DNA of 50,847 nucleotides from CAYJFD01 sp964369605 (GCA_964369605.1 CAYJFD010000014.1:1-50847); one strand, 5' to 3'; numbered from the stretch's first letter, positions 35,481 to 43,851 are shown. Notes: generated from the letters alone by a model not told the origin. Made by a program: numbers and translations.

Positions 35481-36047
35481 ATGAAATATTACATTCTTTT
35501 CGGCCCTCCAGGCGTTGGTAAAGGCACTCAGTCTAAGATGTTGGTAAAAAAATACAACTACCTTCACATCTCAACTGGTGATTTATTACGCTCTGAAATA
35601 GCTAAAGGAAGCGAATTAGGGAAGGAAATAGCTACAATCATTGACGCTGGAAATTTAGTACCTGATGCTATGGTAGTAAATATGATAACCGACATTTTCA
35701 AAGAAAATAAAACTATCGAGGGTTTCTTGGTAGATGGTTTTCCACGTACTATGGCACAAGCTGAAATCCTAGATGAACTTCTTGAGAAGATGGGCACAGG
35801 TGTAGGAAAAGTCATCTCCATAAAACTTAGCGACGATACCATTTTTGAAAGACTTATGCATAGAGCTGAGATAGAAGGTAGAAAGGACGATATGGATAAA
35901 GATGTTATTCTTAAAAGAATAGACACTTATCACCAGAAGACTGAACCTCTTATCGAGTACTATGATAAACAAAATAAGTATTACGAAGTAGATGGAAGTG
36001 GCACGATGGAAGAGGTATTTAAACAGATTACCGACATCATTCACTAG
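35481..36047 (+). CDS. adk: Adenylate kinase
   Basis: 188 residues. The P-loop GPPGVGKGT is at 8-16, followed by HISTGDLLRSE and the DGFPRTMAQAE segment. The LID region is short (HRAEIEGRKDD) without the four-Cys zinc site, which is the short-LID form. It interconverts AMP and ATP with ADP. It lies 31 bases before obgE. Confidence 0.96.
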   Translation: MKYYILFGPPGVGKGTQSKMLVKKYNYLHISTGDLLRSEIAKGSELGKEIATIIDAGNLVPDAMVVNMITDIFKENKTIEGFLVDGFPRTMAQAEILDELLEKMGTGVGKVISIKLSDDTIFERLMHRAEIEGRKDDMDKDVILKRIDTYHQKTEPLIEYYDKQNKYYEVDGSGTMEEVFKQITDIIH

Positions 36048-36078
36048 GCTTTACACTACATAGCACAAAAAGATATAT

Positions 36079-37083
36079 ATGGCAAATTCAAATTTTATTG
36101 ACTACGTTCGACTATTTTTAGCCTCAGGTAACGGAGGTAAGGGCTCTATGCATATGCGTAGGGAGAAATACATTCCTAAAGGAGGCCCAGACGGTGGTGA
36201 TGGTGGACGTGGAGGCCATATTATTCTTCGTGGAAACCCACAATACTGGACACTAATCCACCTTAAATATAGAAAACACATAAAGGCCGACCACGGTGAG
36301 GGTGGAAGTGGCGCTCTTTGTCATGGAGCCAATGGTAAGGACATCTATCTTGATGTACCTCTTGGAACTGTTGCTAGAGACGCTGAAACCAGAGAAATTC
36401 TTTTCGAGATATGCGAACCTGGAGAGGAGCGCATTATCGCTCGTGGAGGTAGAGGAGGTCTAGGTAACACTAACTTCAAGTCCTCAACTAACCAGACTCC
36501 TAGATATTCTCAACCAGGAGAAGAAGGTGTAGAGGGCTGGTTCATCCTTGAGCTTAAAATCCTTGCTGACGTAGGTCTTGTAGGTTTTCCTAATGCAGGA
36601 AAATCGACTCTACTTTCTTGTGTTTCAGCGGCTAAACCAAAGATTGCAGACTACGCCTTTACTACCCTAGAGCCAAATCTTGGTATCGTTAGTTACTATG
36701 ATGATAAGTCATTTGTAATGGCAGATATACCTGGAATTATCGAGGGTGCTCACATGGGTAAGGGACTAGGATTAAGATTCCTAAGACATATTGAGAGAAA
36801 CTCTATTCTTTTATTCTTGGTACCTGCTGATTCGAAAGACATCCTTGAAGAATACAAAGTTCTTGTAAAAGAATTAAAGATGTATAACCCTGAATTACTT
36901 GACAAGAAACGCATTCTAGCAGTCTCTAAATCAGATATGTTAGATGACGAGCTAAGAAGAGAAATAAAAAGACATCTACCGAGGAAGATTCCTACAGTAT
37001 TTATATCATCTATCATTGGCGAAGGACTTCCTGCCCTTAAGGACCTTATTTGGAATGCCATCAACGAAGACCCTACAGCATAA
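36079..37083 (+). CDS. obgE: Obg-family GTPase
   Basis: 334 residues. The Gly-rich Obg fold (1-158) contains GGPDGGDGGRGGHIILRG and ARGGRGGLGNTNFKSSTNQ. The GTPase domain has G1 GFPNAGKST (169-177), the G2 threonines in FTTLEPN, G3 ADIPGIIEGA and the G4-like SKSD. Obg is an essential ribosome-associated GTPase involved in 50S assembly and the stringent response. The C-terminal OCT extension of some homologues is absent. Confidence 0.96.
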   Translation: MANSNFIDYVRLFLASGNGGKGSMHMRREKYIPKGGPDGGDGGRGGHIILRGNPQYWTLIHLKYRKHIKADHGEGGSGALCHGANGKDIYLDVPLGTVARDAETREILFEICEPGEERIIARGGRGGLGNTNFKSSTNQTPRYSQPGEEGVEGWFILELKILADVGLVGFPNAGKSTLLSCVSAAKPKIADYAFTTLEPNLGIVSYYDDKSFVMADIPGIIEGAHMGKGLGLRFLRHIERNSILLFLVPADSKDILEEYKVLVKELKMYNPELLDKKRILAVSKSDMLDDELRREIKRHLPRKIPTVFISSIIGEGLPALKDLIWNAINEDPTA

Positions 37084-37107
37084 CAACCCGCTAAATACAC
37101 ACATAAT

Positions 37108-37749
37108 ATGGATTGGTTAATAGGTTTAGACAAAGAATTACTTTTGCTTATTAACGGCGCTCACACTCCTTTTTGGGACGCCATAATGAAGTTTTTTTCG
37201 GCTATCCCTGTATGGATTCCTCAATATTTACTTATAGTTGGGTGTCTATTCATTCCCAAATTTTATGGTCCTAAATCGTTAGTGTCCAAAGGACAATACC
37301 CTTCGATTCCACATTGGCTAATCGCTACTTTCGCTGTCCTTGCACTAATTCTGTGCTTTGGCTTATGCGATCAAGTCTCATACCAACTAAAGGAGGGGAC
37401 AGACAGATTTAGACCAAGCTGGGACCCTACCCTTGTTAACGAGGCTGGAGAAAGACTCGTACGCCTTATTGCTGGAAAATCTAGCCAACACGGCTTTCCC
37501 TCAGGACATGCTACTAGCTCTTTCGGACTAGCAGTTCTTAGTTCACTACTTTATAGAAGAAGATGCTATACTATATATATATTTGCTTGGGCTGCATTAG
37601 TTAGCTATAGTAGAGTATATCTAGGACAACACTTCCCTATCGATATTACCTGCGGAGCCATCCTTGGAACACTTTTCGCACTAGGGGTATGGTATTTACT
37701 TAATTTCATTCTTAAGAAAACAAATAACAGATTAACCAATAGGAAGTAA
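37108..37749 (+). CDS. PAP2-superfamily membrane phosphatase
   Basis: 213 residues with five to six hydrophobic segments. The three PAP2 phosphatase motifs are intact: K95EGTDRFRP103, P131SGH134 and S168R169 followed by H175 and D179 (SRVYLGQHFPID). Such proteins dephosphorylate lipid phosphates, for example undecaprenyl pyrophosphate, phosphatidylglycerol phosphate or lipid A phosphates, at the outer face of the inner membrane. The substrate cannot be told from sequence. The last base of the stop codon is the first base of lplA. Confidence 0.9.
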   Translation: MDWLIGLDKELLLLINGAHTPFWDAIMKFFSAIPVWIPQYLLIVGCLFIPKFYGPKSLVSKGQYPSIPHWLIATFAVLALILCFGLCDQVSYQLKEGTDRFRPSWDPTLVNEAGERLVRLIAGKSSQHGFPSGHATSSFGLAVLSSLLYRRRCYTIYIFAWAALVSYSRVYLGQHFPIDITCGAILGTLFALGVWYLLNFILKKTNNRLTNRK

Positions 37750-38765
37750 TGAAGGCATATATCGACAGCACTATAGATCCATACTATAATATTGCTGTAG
37801 AAGAATACTTATTAACCGAATACTCAGAGCCTATTTTTAGACTTTGGCGCAACTCCCCTTCCATTATCGTTGGAAGATATCAAAATACTCTTGCTGAAAT
37901 TAATTACGATTTTACTAGAGAATCTTCTATCCCTGTGGTAAGGAGAATAAGTGGAGGAGGAACTGTATTTCACGATTTAGGCAATATCAATTTTACTTTT
38001 ATAGACAAGAAGATACCTGGCGAAGACTCTTCTGCTATGTTCAAGAGATTCACTAGGCCCATCATTCAAGCTCTTAACTCCCTAGGAGTAAAGGCATACC
38101 TAGAAGGACGCAACGATTTATTAATAGATGGTGCCAAATTCTCTGGCAATGCCATAGTTATTCACAAGGACAGAGTCCTACAGCACGGCACCCTTCTTTT
38201 CTCTACCTCCATCGCAAACCTTAGCGATGCTTTAAAGACCAGACCTGAGAAATTCAGCGACAAGAGTGTTAAGAGCGTTGTCTCTCGGGTTACAAATATT
38301 TCTTCTCACCTTCCTATGGAACATTCCGATATGGATTCAAAAGGCTTTATGGATTATATAGCAAATTTCATAATGAACCAGGCTGATAGAGAAAATAATC
38401 AGACTGATAAACAGTATCAAATCTGCGAATACACCCCGAGCGATCTTGAGAAAATTCAGAAGCTACGAGATGAGAAGTACCTGTCTGACAAATGGAATAT
38501 CGGAGAATCTCCAAAGTTCCAGTACTCTAACTCAAAGAAATACCCTTGCGGCCTGATTGACGTATTTATCGACGTTGCTAATGGACACATTAGCTCCTGC
38601 AAAATATTAGGTGACTATTTCTTCCTTCGTCCTACCGAAGAACTCGAAGCAGCTCTTATCGGAGCCCAATATTCAAAAGACGGCATAGAAAGTTCCTTGA
38701 GCAGTTTTAACCTCGCTGAATACTTCGGCTCAGACATCAATTTCTCCCAGCTACTTTTACCTTAA
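37749..38765 (+). CDS. lplA: Lipoate-protein ligase A
   Basis: 338 residues. The lipoate-binding motif RRISGGGTVFHDLGN is at 65-79. The catalytic lysine region is GAKFSGNAIVIHKDRVLQHGTLLFS. A C-terminal accessory domain (about 250-338) is present, as in full-length LplA. The enzyme activates lipoate with ATP and attaches it to 2-oxoacid dehydrogenase or glycine cleavage proteins. It overlaps the PAP2 gene by one base and ends the operon, and the repeat array begins 47 bases later. Confidence 0.93.
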   Translation: MKAYIDSTIDPYYNIAVEEYLLTEYSEPIFRLWRNSPSIIVGRYQNTLAEINYDFTRESSIPVVRRISGGGTVFHDLGNINFTFIDKKIPGEDSSAMFKRFTRPIIQALNSLGVKAYLEGRNDLLIDGAKFSGNAIVIHKDRVLQHGTLLFSTSIANLSDALKTRPEKFSDKSVKSVVSRVTNISSHLPMEHSDMDSKGFMDYIANFIMNQADRENNQTDKQYQICEYTPSDLEKIQKLRDEKYLSDKWNIGESPKFQYSNSKKYPCGLIDVFIDVANGHISSCKILGDYFFLRPTEELEAALIGAQYSKDGIESSLSSFNLAEYFGSDINFSQLLLP

Positions 38766-38811
38766 CCCTCTAAATTTACCTTCATCCTCTAAAATAGTCG
38801 AATCAACAGTC

Positions 38812-39027
38812 ACCCGTCTGCAAAAAACGCTCTCAGATAGTGAAAACTCCGACGGACCGCTACTTTTCGTCTCAAAATACCCCACCCGTCGTCAAAAAAC
38901 GCTCTCAGAAGGTGATTTTGACGACGGACCACCTCTTTTCACCCCAAAACAAGTCACCCGTCTGCAAAAAACGCTCTCAGACAGCGAAAGCTCCGACGGG
39001 CCACATCATTTTATCTACCAACTCCTA
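38812..39027 (+). repeat. Tandem array A: three copies of a 72-bp unit
   Basis: Copies start with ACCCGTC at 38812, 38884 and 38956, exactly 72 bases apart. Shared blocks are CAAAAAACGCTCTCAGA and CGACGG. In copy 2 CCGTCGTCAAAA (38886-38897) and TTTTGACGACGG (38916-38927) form a perfect 12-base inverted repeat. In copies 1 and 3 only the outer CCGTC/GACGG is kept. A reading frame across the array is explained by the period being a multiple of three and is not taken as a gene. Confidence 0.85.
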
Positions 39028-39082
39028 CAAAAGTTTAAATTATAGGGCTGATGTCATATCTTCCTTAGCTAGTTGGGGATAC
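39013..39082 (+). repeat. Diverged copy of the dispersed hairpin element
   Basis: The stretch TAGGGCTGATGTCATATC (from 39043) followed by TTCCTTAGCTAGTTGGGGAT aligns with the right half of the element at 50672-50741. The left half (ATCTACCAACTCCTAC) is weakly complementary to it. It runs over the stop codon of the MATE gene at 39065. Confidence 0.55.
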
Positions 39083-40414
39083 TTTTACCTTAAGATACCA
39101 GAATAGTAGTGCCAGTGAGGTTATAAATGATACGATATCTGAGACTACAACTGAATATAGTATTCCGTTTCTTCCGTATGCCTGAGGGAGTATGTATAAT
39201 AAAGGTATGAATATTATTAGCTGTCTTATGACATTCAGTATTATCGAGAGTTTTGGTTTTCCTATAGATTGGAAGAATACTGATATTACCATCTGTACTG
39301 CTAGCAGCGAAATAGTCCACATTATTACTCTTAATCCATATTCAGCGAACTGTGCCATGTTTGGGTCACTTGTGAATATTGAGATGATCTCTTGTGAGAA
39401 AACGTGACAGGCTACAGTAACTATTACCATAGATACGACTGCGGTCATAGTTGAAATTTTTAATGTGGAGTAGACCCTTACCATATTTTGAGCACCATAG
39501 TTATATCCTAGTATTGGCTGCATTCCTTGAGTTAATCCTACCACTATCATTATGCAAGTAAACCAAAGTCGATTAATTATTCCATAGGCTCCTAATGCCA
39601 TATCTCCACCGAATTTAAATAGCTGTTGATTTATTACCACTACTATCACAGAAGTTAGAGCATTTAGCACAAATGGGGAGAATCCTATCCCAAATATGTT
39701 TTTTACGAGCTTTGTATCTAGTTTATATATTCCTTTTCTGAAATATATTTTTCCTTTAGGTATGGAGAAAACTATAATTAACCATATCAGCGCTACGAAC
39801 TGAGATATAATAGTAGCGTATGCTGCTCCTTTTACTCCCATACCTAGAACATACATAAATAGTGCATTTAGTGCTATATTTAATAGTACTGTCGAGAGCA
39901 TTGTATACATCGCCATCTTCGGGTGACCTGTAGAGCGCAGTATATGATTCAACCCTTGAAAAACGAATGAGATAACATTAAATCCAAGTATTATCTTCAT
40001 ATAATCTCTTGAATAGCCGATAGTGTTCTCACTTGCCCCAAAAAAATATAGTATCTTATCCAAGAATAATAGAGACACTCCTGCAAATGCAAGGGCTATT
40101 ATTATATTTAGAACTAGCTCATTTCCTAATATCTTATTTGCACCCTCATAGTCTTTTCGACCCATAAATATCGAAATAAGTGTCGAAGAACCCACTCCAA
40201 CAAATGTTCCAAAGGCTGCTGATAGACTCATAAAGGGAAATACTAGAGCGATTCCTGAGAGGGCATAAGAACCTACTATATTGCCCACGAAGATATTATC
40301 TACAAGATTATATAGCGAACTTGCGGTCATCGCTATAATAGCAGGGATAGCGTACATTCTTAATAGCTTCCCTATTTTCTCCTTTTCTAGGCTTGCCGAT
40401 ATCTTATCGCTCAT
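39065..40414 (-). CDS. MATE-family efflux transporter
   Basis: 449 residues with twelve hydrophobic segments in two related halves. The N-terminal half has YNLVDNIFVGNIVGSYALSGIA and the second half has FKFGGDMALGAYGIINRLWF, typical of the DinF/NorM-like MATE family. These proteins exchange cations (Na+ or H+) for drugs or metabolites. The substrate is unknown. It starts 78 bases downstream of tRNA-Val, whose terminator lies between. The 3' end runs into the hairpin element. Confidence 0.92.
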   Translation of the reverse strand: MSDKISASLEKEKIGKLLRMYAIPAIIAMTASSLYNLVDNIFVGNIVGSYALSGIALVFPFMSLSAAFGTFVGVGSSTLISIFMGRKDYEGANKILGNELVLNIIIALAFAGVSLLFLDKILYFFGASENTIGYSRDYMKIILGFNVISFVFQGLNHILRSTGHPKMAMYTMLSTVLLNIALNALFMYVLGMGVKGAAYATIISQFVALIWLIIVFSIPKGKIYFRKGIYKLDTKLVKNIFGIGFSPFVLNALTSVIVVVINQQLFKFGGDMALGAYGIINRLWFTCIMIVVGLTQGMQPILGYNYGAQNMVRVYSTLKISTMTAVVSMVIVTVACHVFSQEIISIFTSDPNMAQFAEYGLRVIMWTISLLAVQMVISVFFQSIGKPKLSIILNVIRQLIIFIPLLYILPQAYGRNGILYSVVVSDIVSFITSLALLFWYLKVKVSPTS

Positions 40415-40448
40415 AGACTGCTAAGTTAGTTATAATATATAGTAGTAC

Positions 40449-40479
40449 AAAAAAAGCACCTACATTTCTGTAAGTGCTT
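40449..40479 (-). terminator. Strong intrinsic terminator of tRNA-Val
   Basis: On the minus strand AAGCACTTACA and TGTAGGTGCTT form an 11-base stem with one G-U pair around a GAAA tetraloop, followed by a run of seven or more T. It lies 14 bases downstream of the tRNA 3' end. Confidence 0.85.
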
Positions 40480-40492
40480 GAAGGGCTTTTTG

Positions 40493-40567
40493 TGGGAGCA
40501 GAGGGAGTCGAACCCCCGACCCTCTGCTTGTAAGGCAGATGCTCTAAACCAACTGAGCTATGCTCCC
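40493..40567 (-). tRNA. tRNA-Val (anticodon UAC)
   Basis: On the minus strand the 75-base sequence begins GGGAGCATAGCTCAGTTGG and ends CCCTCTGCTCCC plus A. The acceptor stem GGGAGCA/TGCTCCC pairs fully. The anticodon arm is TCTGC-CTTACAA-GCAGA with anticodon TAC. The T arm contains GGTTCGACTCC. CCA is not encoded. Confidence 0.95.
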
Positions 40568-40583
40568 TTTGTTTTAACGGATG

Positions 40584-40614
40584 CAAAGATATGGCTTTTT
40601 TTTTAATCTCCAAA
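40584..40614 (-). promoter_or_regulatory. Consensus Bacteroidota promoter of tRNA-Val
   Basis: On the minus strand TTTG (40614-40611), a 19-base spacer and TATCTTTG (40591-40584) match the full TTTG-N19-TAnnTTTG consensus. It lies 16 bases before the tRNA 5' end. Confidence 0.8.
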
Positions 40615-40639
40615 AAAAAGTTACATTTTTTTTAACTTT

Positions 40640-40836
40640 TTTCGCTTTTTTAAACTTCGGGAGAGTTTTTACTATTACATCTGGGCGAAGATTGAGAAAG
40701 AACTAGAGTTTAAAATCAAGGTAGTGGAAGGAGATGCAAAAAAAACACTATCTTTGGAGTAGAAAACGCCTTCCTGACTGAGGGTAGAACAGCGATTATA
40801 ACAAGAGATTACAGAAGAGGTATTGTTTATGATTAA
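40640..40836 (+). pseudogene. C-terminal remnant of an unidentified gene, frameshifted
   Basis: One frame reads ESFYYYIWAKIEKELEFK, then IKVVEGDAKK, and stops soon after an A8 run at 40738-40745. Shifting frame at that run continues as NTIFGVENAFLTEGRTAI and ITRDYRRGIVYD to TAA at 40834-40836. The joined sequence looks like a genuine protein end with sensible composition, but no start is visible. I do not recognise the family. It lies 23 bases before the ATPase gene of the putative defence cassette. Confidence 0.5.
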
Positions 40837-40859
40837 TTGGGAATTAAGATAGAATAAAT

Positions 40860-41960
40860 ATGATAGAACAAGTAATAATAAAGAACTACAAGTCTATTAG
40901 AGACTTAAAGCTACCTTTAAAACAAATTAATGTTTTAATTGGATCCAATGGTGTAGGTAAAAGTAACTTTATTTCATTCTTCGAATTAACAAAAGCTATA
41001 TATGAACAGAATTTTGGAAGCTTCACACTTCAAAAAGGAGGAATAGATAGCTTACTATATGGCAGTCGCAGAATCTCTGAAATGATATATGGCTTGTTAG
41101 ATTTTAATAATACAAACGCTTTTTATTTTCAGTTAAAACCTACTCAATCAGATAAAGGTTATATTGAAGAAAGTGGAGACTATTTTAATAATTGGGGTAA
41201 TAAAGATAAAACGTATAAATTGAACTGGAATAGAACTGAATGGGATATAGCTGTTGAAGAATCTTCTTTAAGAAATAACCAAAAATGGGGACGACCTCAA
41301 TATATTAAAAGTTATTTACGCAGCTTCACCGTGTATCATTTCCACGATACAAGTTCTACTTCACCAATGCGTGGTTTGTGTAATATGAATGATAATCAAT
41401 CATTAAAGAGTAATGGCTCCAATTTAGCAGCCTACCTTTATAGCTTATCACAAACAGATGAAAAATCATTTAATCTGATTGAAGCTACTGTTCGCTCAAT
41501 TGCACCATATTTCAAGCGATTTAACTTGAGGGAGAATCCCAATATACCTGGCACTATTCAATTAGAATGGGAAGAGAAAAGCAATGATATGTACTTTAAC
41601 GGATATAGTTTTTCTGATGGCACTTTACGTTTCGTTGCCTTAGCGACACTGCTGCTGCAACCAAATCTACCAGAAGTTATTATTATAGATGAACCAGAAC
41701 TTGGTTTACACCCAGCAGCTATTAATAAATTTGCAGCTTTAGTAAGAAAGGCATCTAAAACATCACAAATAATACTCTCTACTCAATCTACAAATATTGT
41801 AAACTGTTTTGATGTAGATGATATTATTACTGTTGACAGAAAAGATGGGCAATCTGTATTTAAACATCTTTCAGATAGTGATTTATCTGTATGGCTTGAT
41901 GAATATAACTACTCGATTAGTGATTTATGGGAGAAAAATGTGATAGGAGGACAATTATAA
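40860..41960 (+). CDS. AAA-family (AAA_21/OLD-like) ATPase of a putative defence pair
   Basis: 366 residues. The N-terminal RecF/SMC-like start IEQVIIKNYKSIRDLKLPL leads to Walker A GSNGVGKSN (28-36). The signature region is SFSDGTLRFVALATLLL and Walker B is IIIDEPELGLHP with Asp277-Glu278. A switch-like ILSTQSTNIVN follows. This is the class of ABC-type ATPases that partner with Toprim or other nucleases in OLD, Gabija, PARIS and related systems. It overlaps the DUF4276 gene by one base. It is not a transporter ATPase, since it lacks the LSGGQ form and any membrane partner. Confidence 0.85.
   Translation: MIEQVIIKNYKSIRDLKLPLKQINVLIGSNGVGKSNFISFFELTKAIYEQNFGSFTLQKGGIDSLLYGSRRISEMIYGLLDFNNTNAFYFQLKPTQSDKGYIEESGDYFNNWGNKDKTYKLNWNRTEWDIAVEESSLRNNQKWGRPQYIKSYLRSFTVYHFHDTSSTSPMRGLCNMNDNQSLKSNGSNLAAYLYSLSQTDEKSFNLIEATVRSIAPYFKRFNLRENPNIPGTIQLEWEEKSNDMYFNGYSFSDGTLRFVALATLLLQPNLPEVIIIDEPELGLHPAAINKFAALVRKASKTSQIILSTQSTNIVNCFDVDDIITVDRKDGQSVFKHLSDSDLSVWLDEYNYSISDLWEKNVIGGQL
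41945..41950 (+). promoter_or_regulatory. Perfect Shine-Dalgarno sequence before the DUF4276 gene
   Basis: AGGAGG ends nine bases before the ATG at 41960. This fixes the start of the second gene. Such full anti-16S matches are rare in Bacteroidota and the housekeeping genes of this window lack them. Confidence 0.65.
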
Positions 41961-42613
41961 TGAAGAGAGTATATATAGTTGTTGAAGGGCAGACTGAGCA
42001 AGAGTTTGTTAATGAGGTACTATTTCCGTATCTCCATGGGTTTGGTATCTTCAGTGTAACACCTTTATTAATTAAAACAAGTAGGATTGGGCGTGGTGGC
42101 TTTGTAAATTATGACCACATGAGGAATACAATTAAGCCTCTGCTGGGTTCTACACAAAACGATTTTATTGTTACCACGTTGGTTGATTTTTTTAGAATGC
42201 CTAGTAATATTCCAAATTATGCCGAATGTATTGCGCTTCCAAATAAACATGACCAAATTGATGCGCTGGAGCAAGCGATCAATACTAGTATTAACGATAA
42301 TCGCTTTTTCGCATACATTCAGATGCACGAATTTGAGACACTACTTTTTGCGAATAATCGAGGGTTTGATAGATATTATGACTCAGCAGTTGTTGATGGC
42401 ATAGATAGTATAATACAGCAGTACAGCAATCCTGAAGATATAAATTCAACACCGCAAGGTGCGCCATCTAACCGAATTTTATCTTTACACAAAGCTTATG
42501 ATAAAATTAATGATGGAAACATTATAGCCTTAGAAGTCGGCATCTCAGAGATGCTGAATAAATGCCCCCGTTTTAGATCATGGGTCGATAAAATAATAAA
42601 TGAAGCGCAATAA
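41960..42613 (+). CDS. DUF4276-family protein, Toprim-like, effector of the ATPase pair
   Basis: 217 residues from the ATG at 41960, chosen for the AGGAGG upstream and the clean opening MKRVYIVVEGQTEQEF. Glu9 in VVEGQTE fits the catalytic Glu of Toprim folds, and Asp76 in VTTLVDFFRMP fits the following acidic strand. IQMHEFETLLF is a further conserved DUF4276 block. DUF4276 proteins normally occur beside an AAA_21 ATPase, as here. By analogy with the ATPase/DUF4435 pair of PARIS, it may be the nuclease or toxic effector released on phage sensing, but this is inference. TAATG overlap with the ATPase gene indicates coupled translation. Confidence 0.8.
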   Translation: MKRVYIVVEGQTEQEFVNEVLFPYLHGFGIFSVTPLLIKTSRIGRGGFVNYDHMRNTIKPLLGSTQNDFIVTTLVDFFRMPSNIPNYAECIALPNKHDQIDALEQAINTSINDNRFFAYIQMHEFETLLFANNRGFDRYYDSAVVDGIDSIIQQYSNPEDINSTPQGAPSNRILSLHKAYDKINDGNIIALEVGISEMLNKCPRFRSWVDKIINEAQ

Positions 42614-42617
42614 GAAA

Positions 42618-42642
42618 AAAGCCCGGCACAATACCGAGCTTT
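42618..42642. terminator. Bidirectional terminator between the defence pair and the LRR genes
   Basis: AAAGCCCGG (42618-42626) pairs with CCGAGCTTT (42634-42642) with one mismatch and a seven-base loop. On the minus strand it is followed by six T, which suits the LRR genes. It also lies just after the DUF4276 stop. Confidence 0.65.
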
Positions 42643-42660
42643 AATCCAATATCACTTTTT

Positions 42661-43851
42661 TTAATTTTCCACTAAGAGAACGTTAACGTTATAGATATGC
42701 GTACTTAGTTTCTCTGTCCAATGTAGGATAGAACTCTGACCTAGTTTTAACTCTACGTTTTTATAGTTATTACCCTCATTATCATATTGATTACCACAAT
42801 ACAAGGCATAATCATCTGACTCATTTAGGAAGTTAGCTCTCAGATCAAGTTCACTTATCTGATTTTCATAACAAAATAAAGAATTTAAATCTTCATTCTT
42901 TGATAAATCCAGTTCGTTTAATTGATTATCGTTGCAAACAAGTTGAAGAAGGTTCGGACTTTCTGATAGGTCTAACTTTCGTAGCTGATTTTCTGAGCAG
43001 TTAATACTGCTAGCATTTGTATTTCCAGATAAACCCAGTTCTCGCAGTTGATTTTTTGAGCAGTCAATGTAGCTAATATTTGTGTTTCCGGACAAATCCA
43101 ATTCACTAAGCTGATTGTCAAAACAATAAATATTCGCTAGTAAGTTTGCTTTAGGTAAAACTAGATTAGTTAAGCGATTAGAATGTACATTGAAATTTTC
43201 CAACTTGGTGTTTTTTGATAAATCTAATTCTCGCAAATAATTTTCAGGAGCCACTAGTAACTCTAGATCATACTGCTTACTTAGATCAAGTGTTTCCAAA
43301 TAGGTGTTTCCAATAGTCAACTCTTTAATCTTAGATTCCTCTGGTAATCTTAAGCTAGTTAGCGGACTTTCCAATAAAGTTAATTTTGTAAGGCTTGTTA
43401 AATCAGAGATGTCTAGTGAAGTTAATCTTGATTCGCTTATTCTTAAATAAGCGATATTAGACTCGGGCGCCACCTCAAGATGGTCTAGGCTAAGGGCTAA
43501 TTCTATATCTACTGAATCCAGTTTCTGTAGTTTACCAGAGATTTTTACTTCCTTAATTTCAGATGAAGTTATTAAAAGAGTACTTAAATTTTCAAATATC
43601 GATAATCCCTCTATGCTATAAATATCCAGTCTTTCTAATTCAAGTGTTCGTAGGTTCTCTCCTTTTTCGGTTAGATTTATCGTTTTATTTAATTCATCTA
43701 CTTCGATGTACTCTTCCTCTACAAGATAAGCTCTTAGAGCATTATCTGCGATAGAATAACTATAATCTAAGTTAGGATTCACATTTATATCTCTTTCACA
43801 GCTTATAAAAAGTAAACTAAGAGCTAAAAATAAATAAGTAATGTTTTTCAT
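42661..43851 (-). CDS. Leucine-rich repeat lipoprotein (downstream paralogue)
   Basis: 396 residues. The lipoprotein signal ends at Cys18 (LLFISC). After an N-terminal segment shared with the upstream paralogue, about ten LRR units of roughly 21 residues follow. They have the pattern L-x-x-L-D-L-S-x-N and NQLRELDLSGN, some with an internal Cys (YIDCSKNQL, SINCSENQL, QLVCNDNQL). Such repeats form a curved ligand-binding solenoid on the cell surface. The partner is unknown. It begins three bases after the stop of the upstream paralogue and carries more repeat units, suggesting internal expansion. Confidence 0.85.
   Translation of the reverse strand: MKNITYLFLALSLLFISCERDINVNPNLDYSYSIADNALRAYLVEEEYIEVDELNKTINLTEKGENLRTLELERLDIYSIEGLSIFENLSTLLITSSEIKEVKISGKLQKLDSVDIELALSLDHLEVAPESNIAYLRISESRLTSLDISDLTSLTKLTLLESPLTSLRLPEESKIKELTIGNTYLETLDLSKQYDLELLVAPENYLRELDLSKNTKLENFNVHSNRLTNLVLPKANLLANIYCFDNQLSELDLSGNTNISYIDCSKNQLRELGLSGNTNASSINCSENQLRKLDLSESPNLLQLVCNDNQLNELDLSKNEDLNSLFCYENQISELDLRANFLNESDDYALYCGNQYDNEGNNYKNVELKLGQSSILHWTEKLSTHIYNVNVLLVEN

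Noticed and set aside
38812..39027. CRISPR array
   Set aside because: The whole 72-base unit is repeated without unique spacers, no repeat of 24-37 bases with regular spacing is present, and no cas genes are nearby. The same applies to 50295-50582.
38840..39106. An 88-residue reading with internal repeats (KKRSQ motif) over array A
   Set aside because: The 72-bp period is a multiple of three, so any open frame repeats automatically. The reading covers an intergenic repeat, runs into the MATE gene on the other strand, and has no family resemblance.
40493..40567. Integration of an island at the tRNA-Val 3' end
   Set aside because: The cassette lies on the 5' side of the tRNA, whose promoter is intact. 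No integrase gene and no repeated tRNA 3' fragment was seen.
41927..41959. Upstream start for the DUF4276 protein giving eleven extra residues
   Set aside because: The extra residues lie within the ATPase gene, and the AGGAGG sequence is correctly placed for the ATG at 41960.
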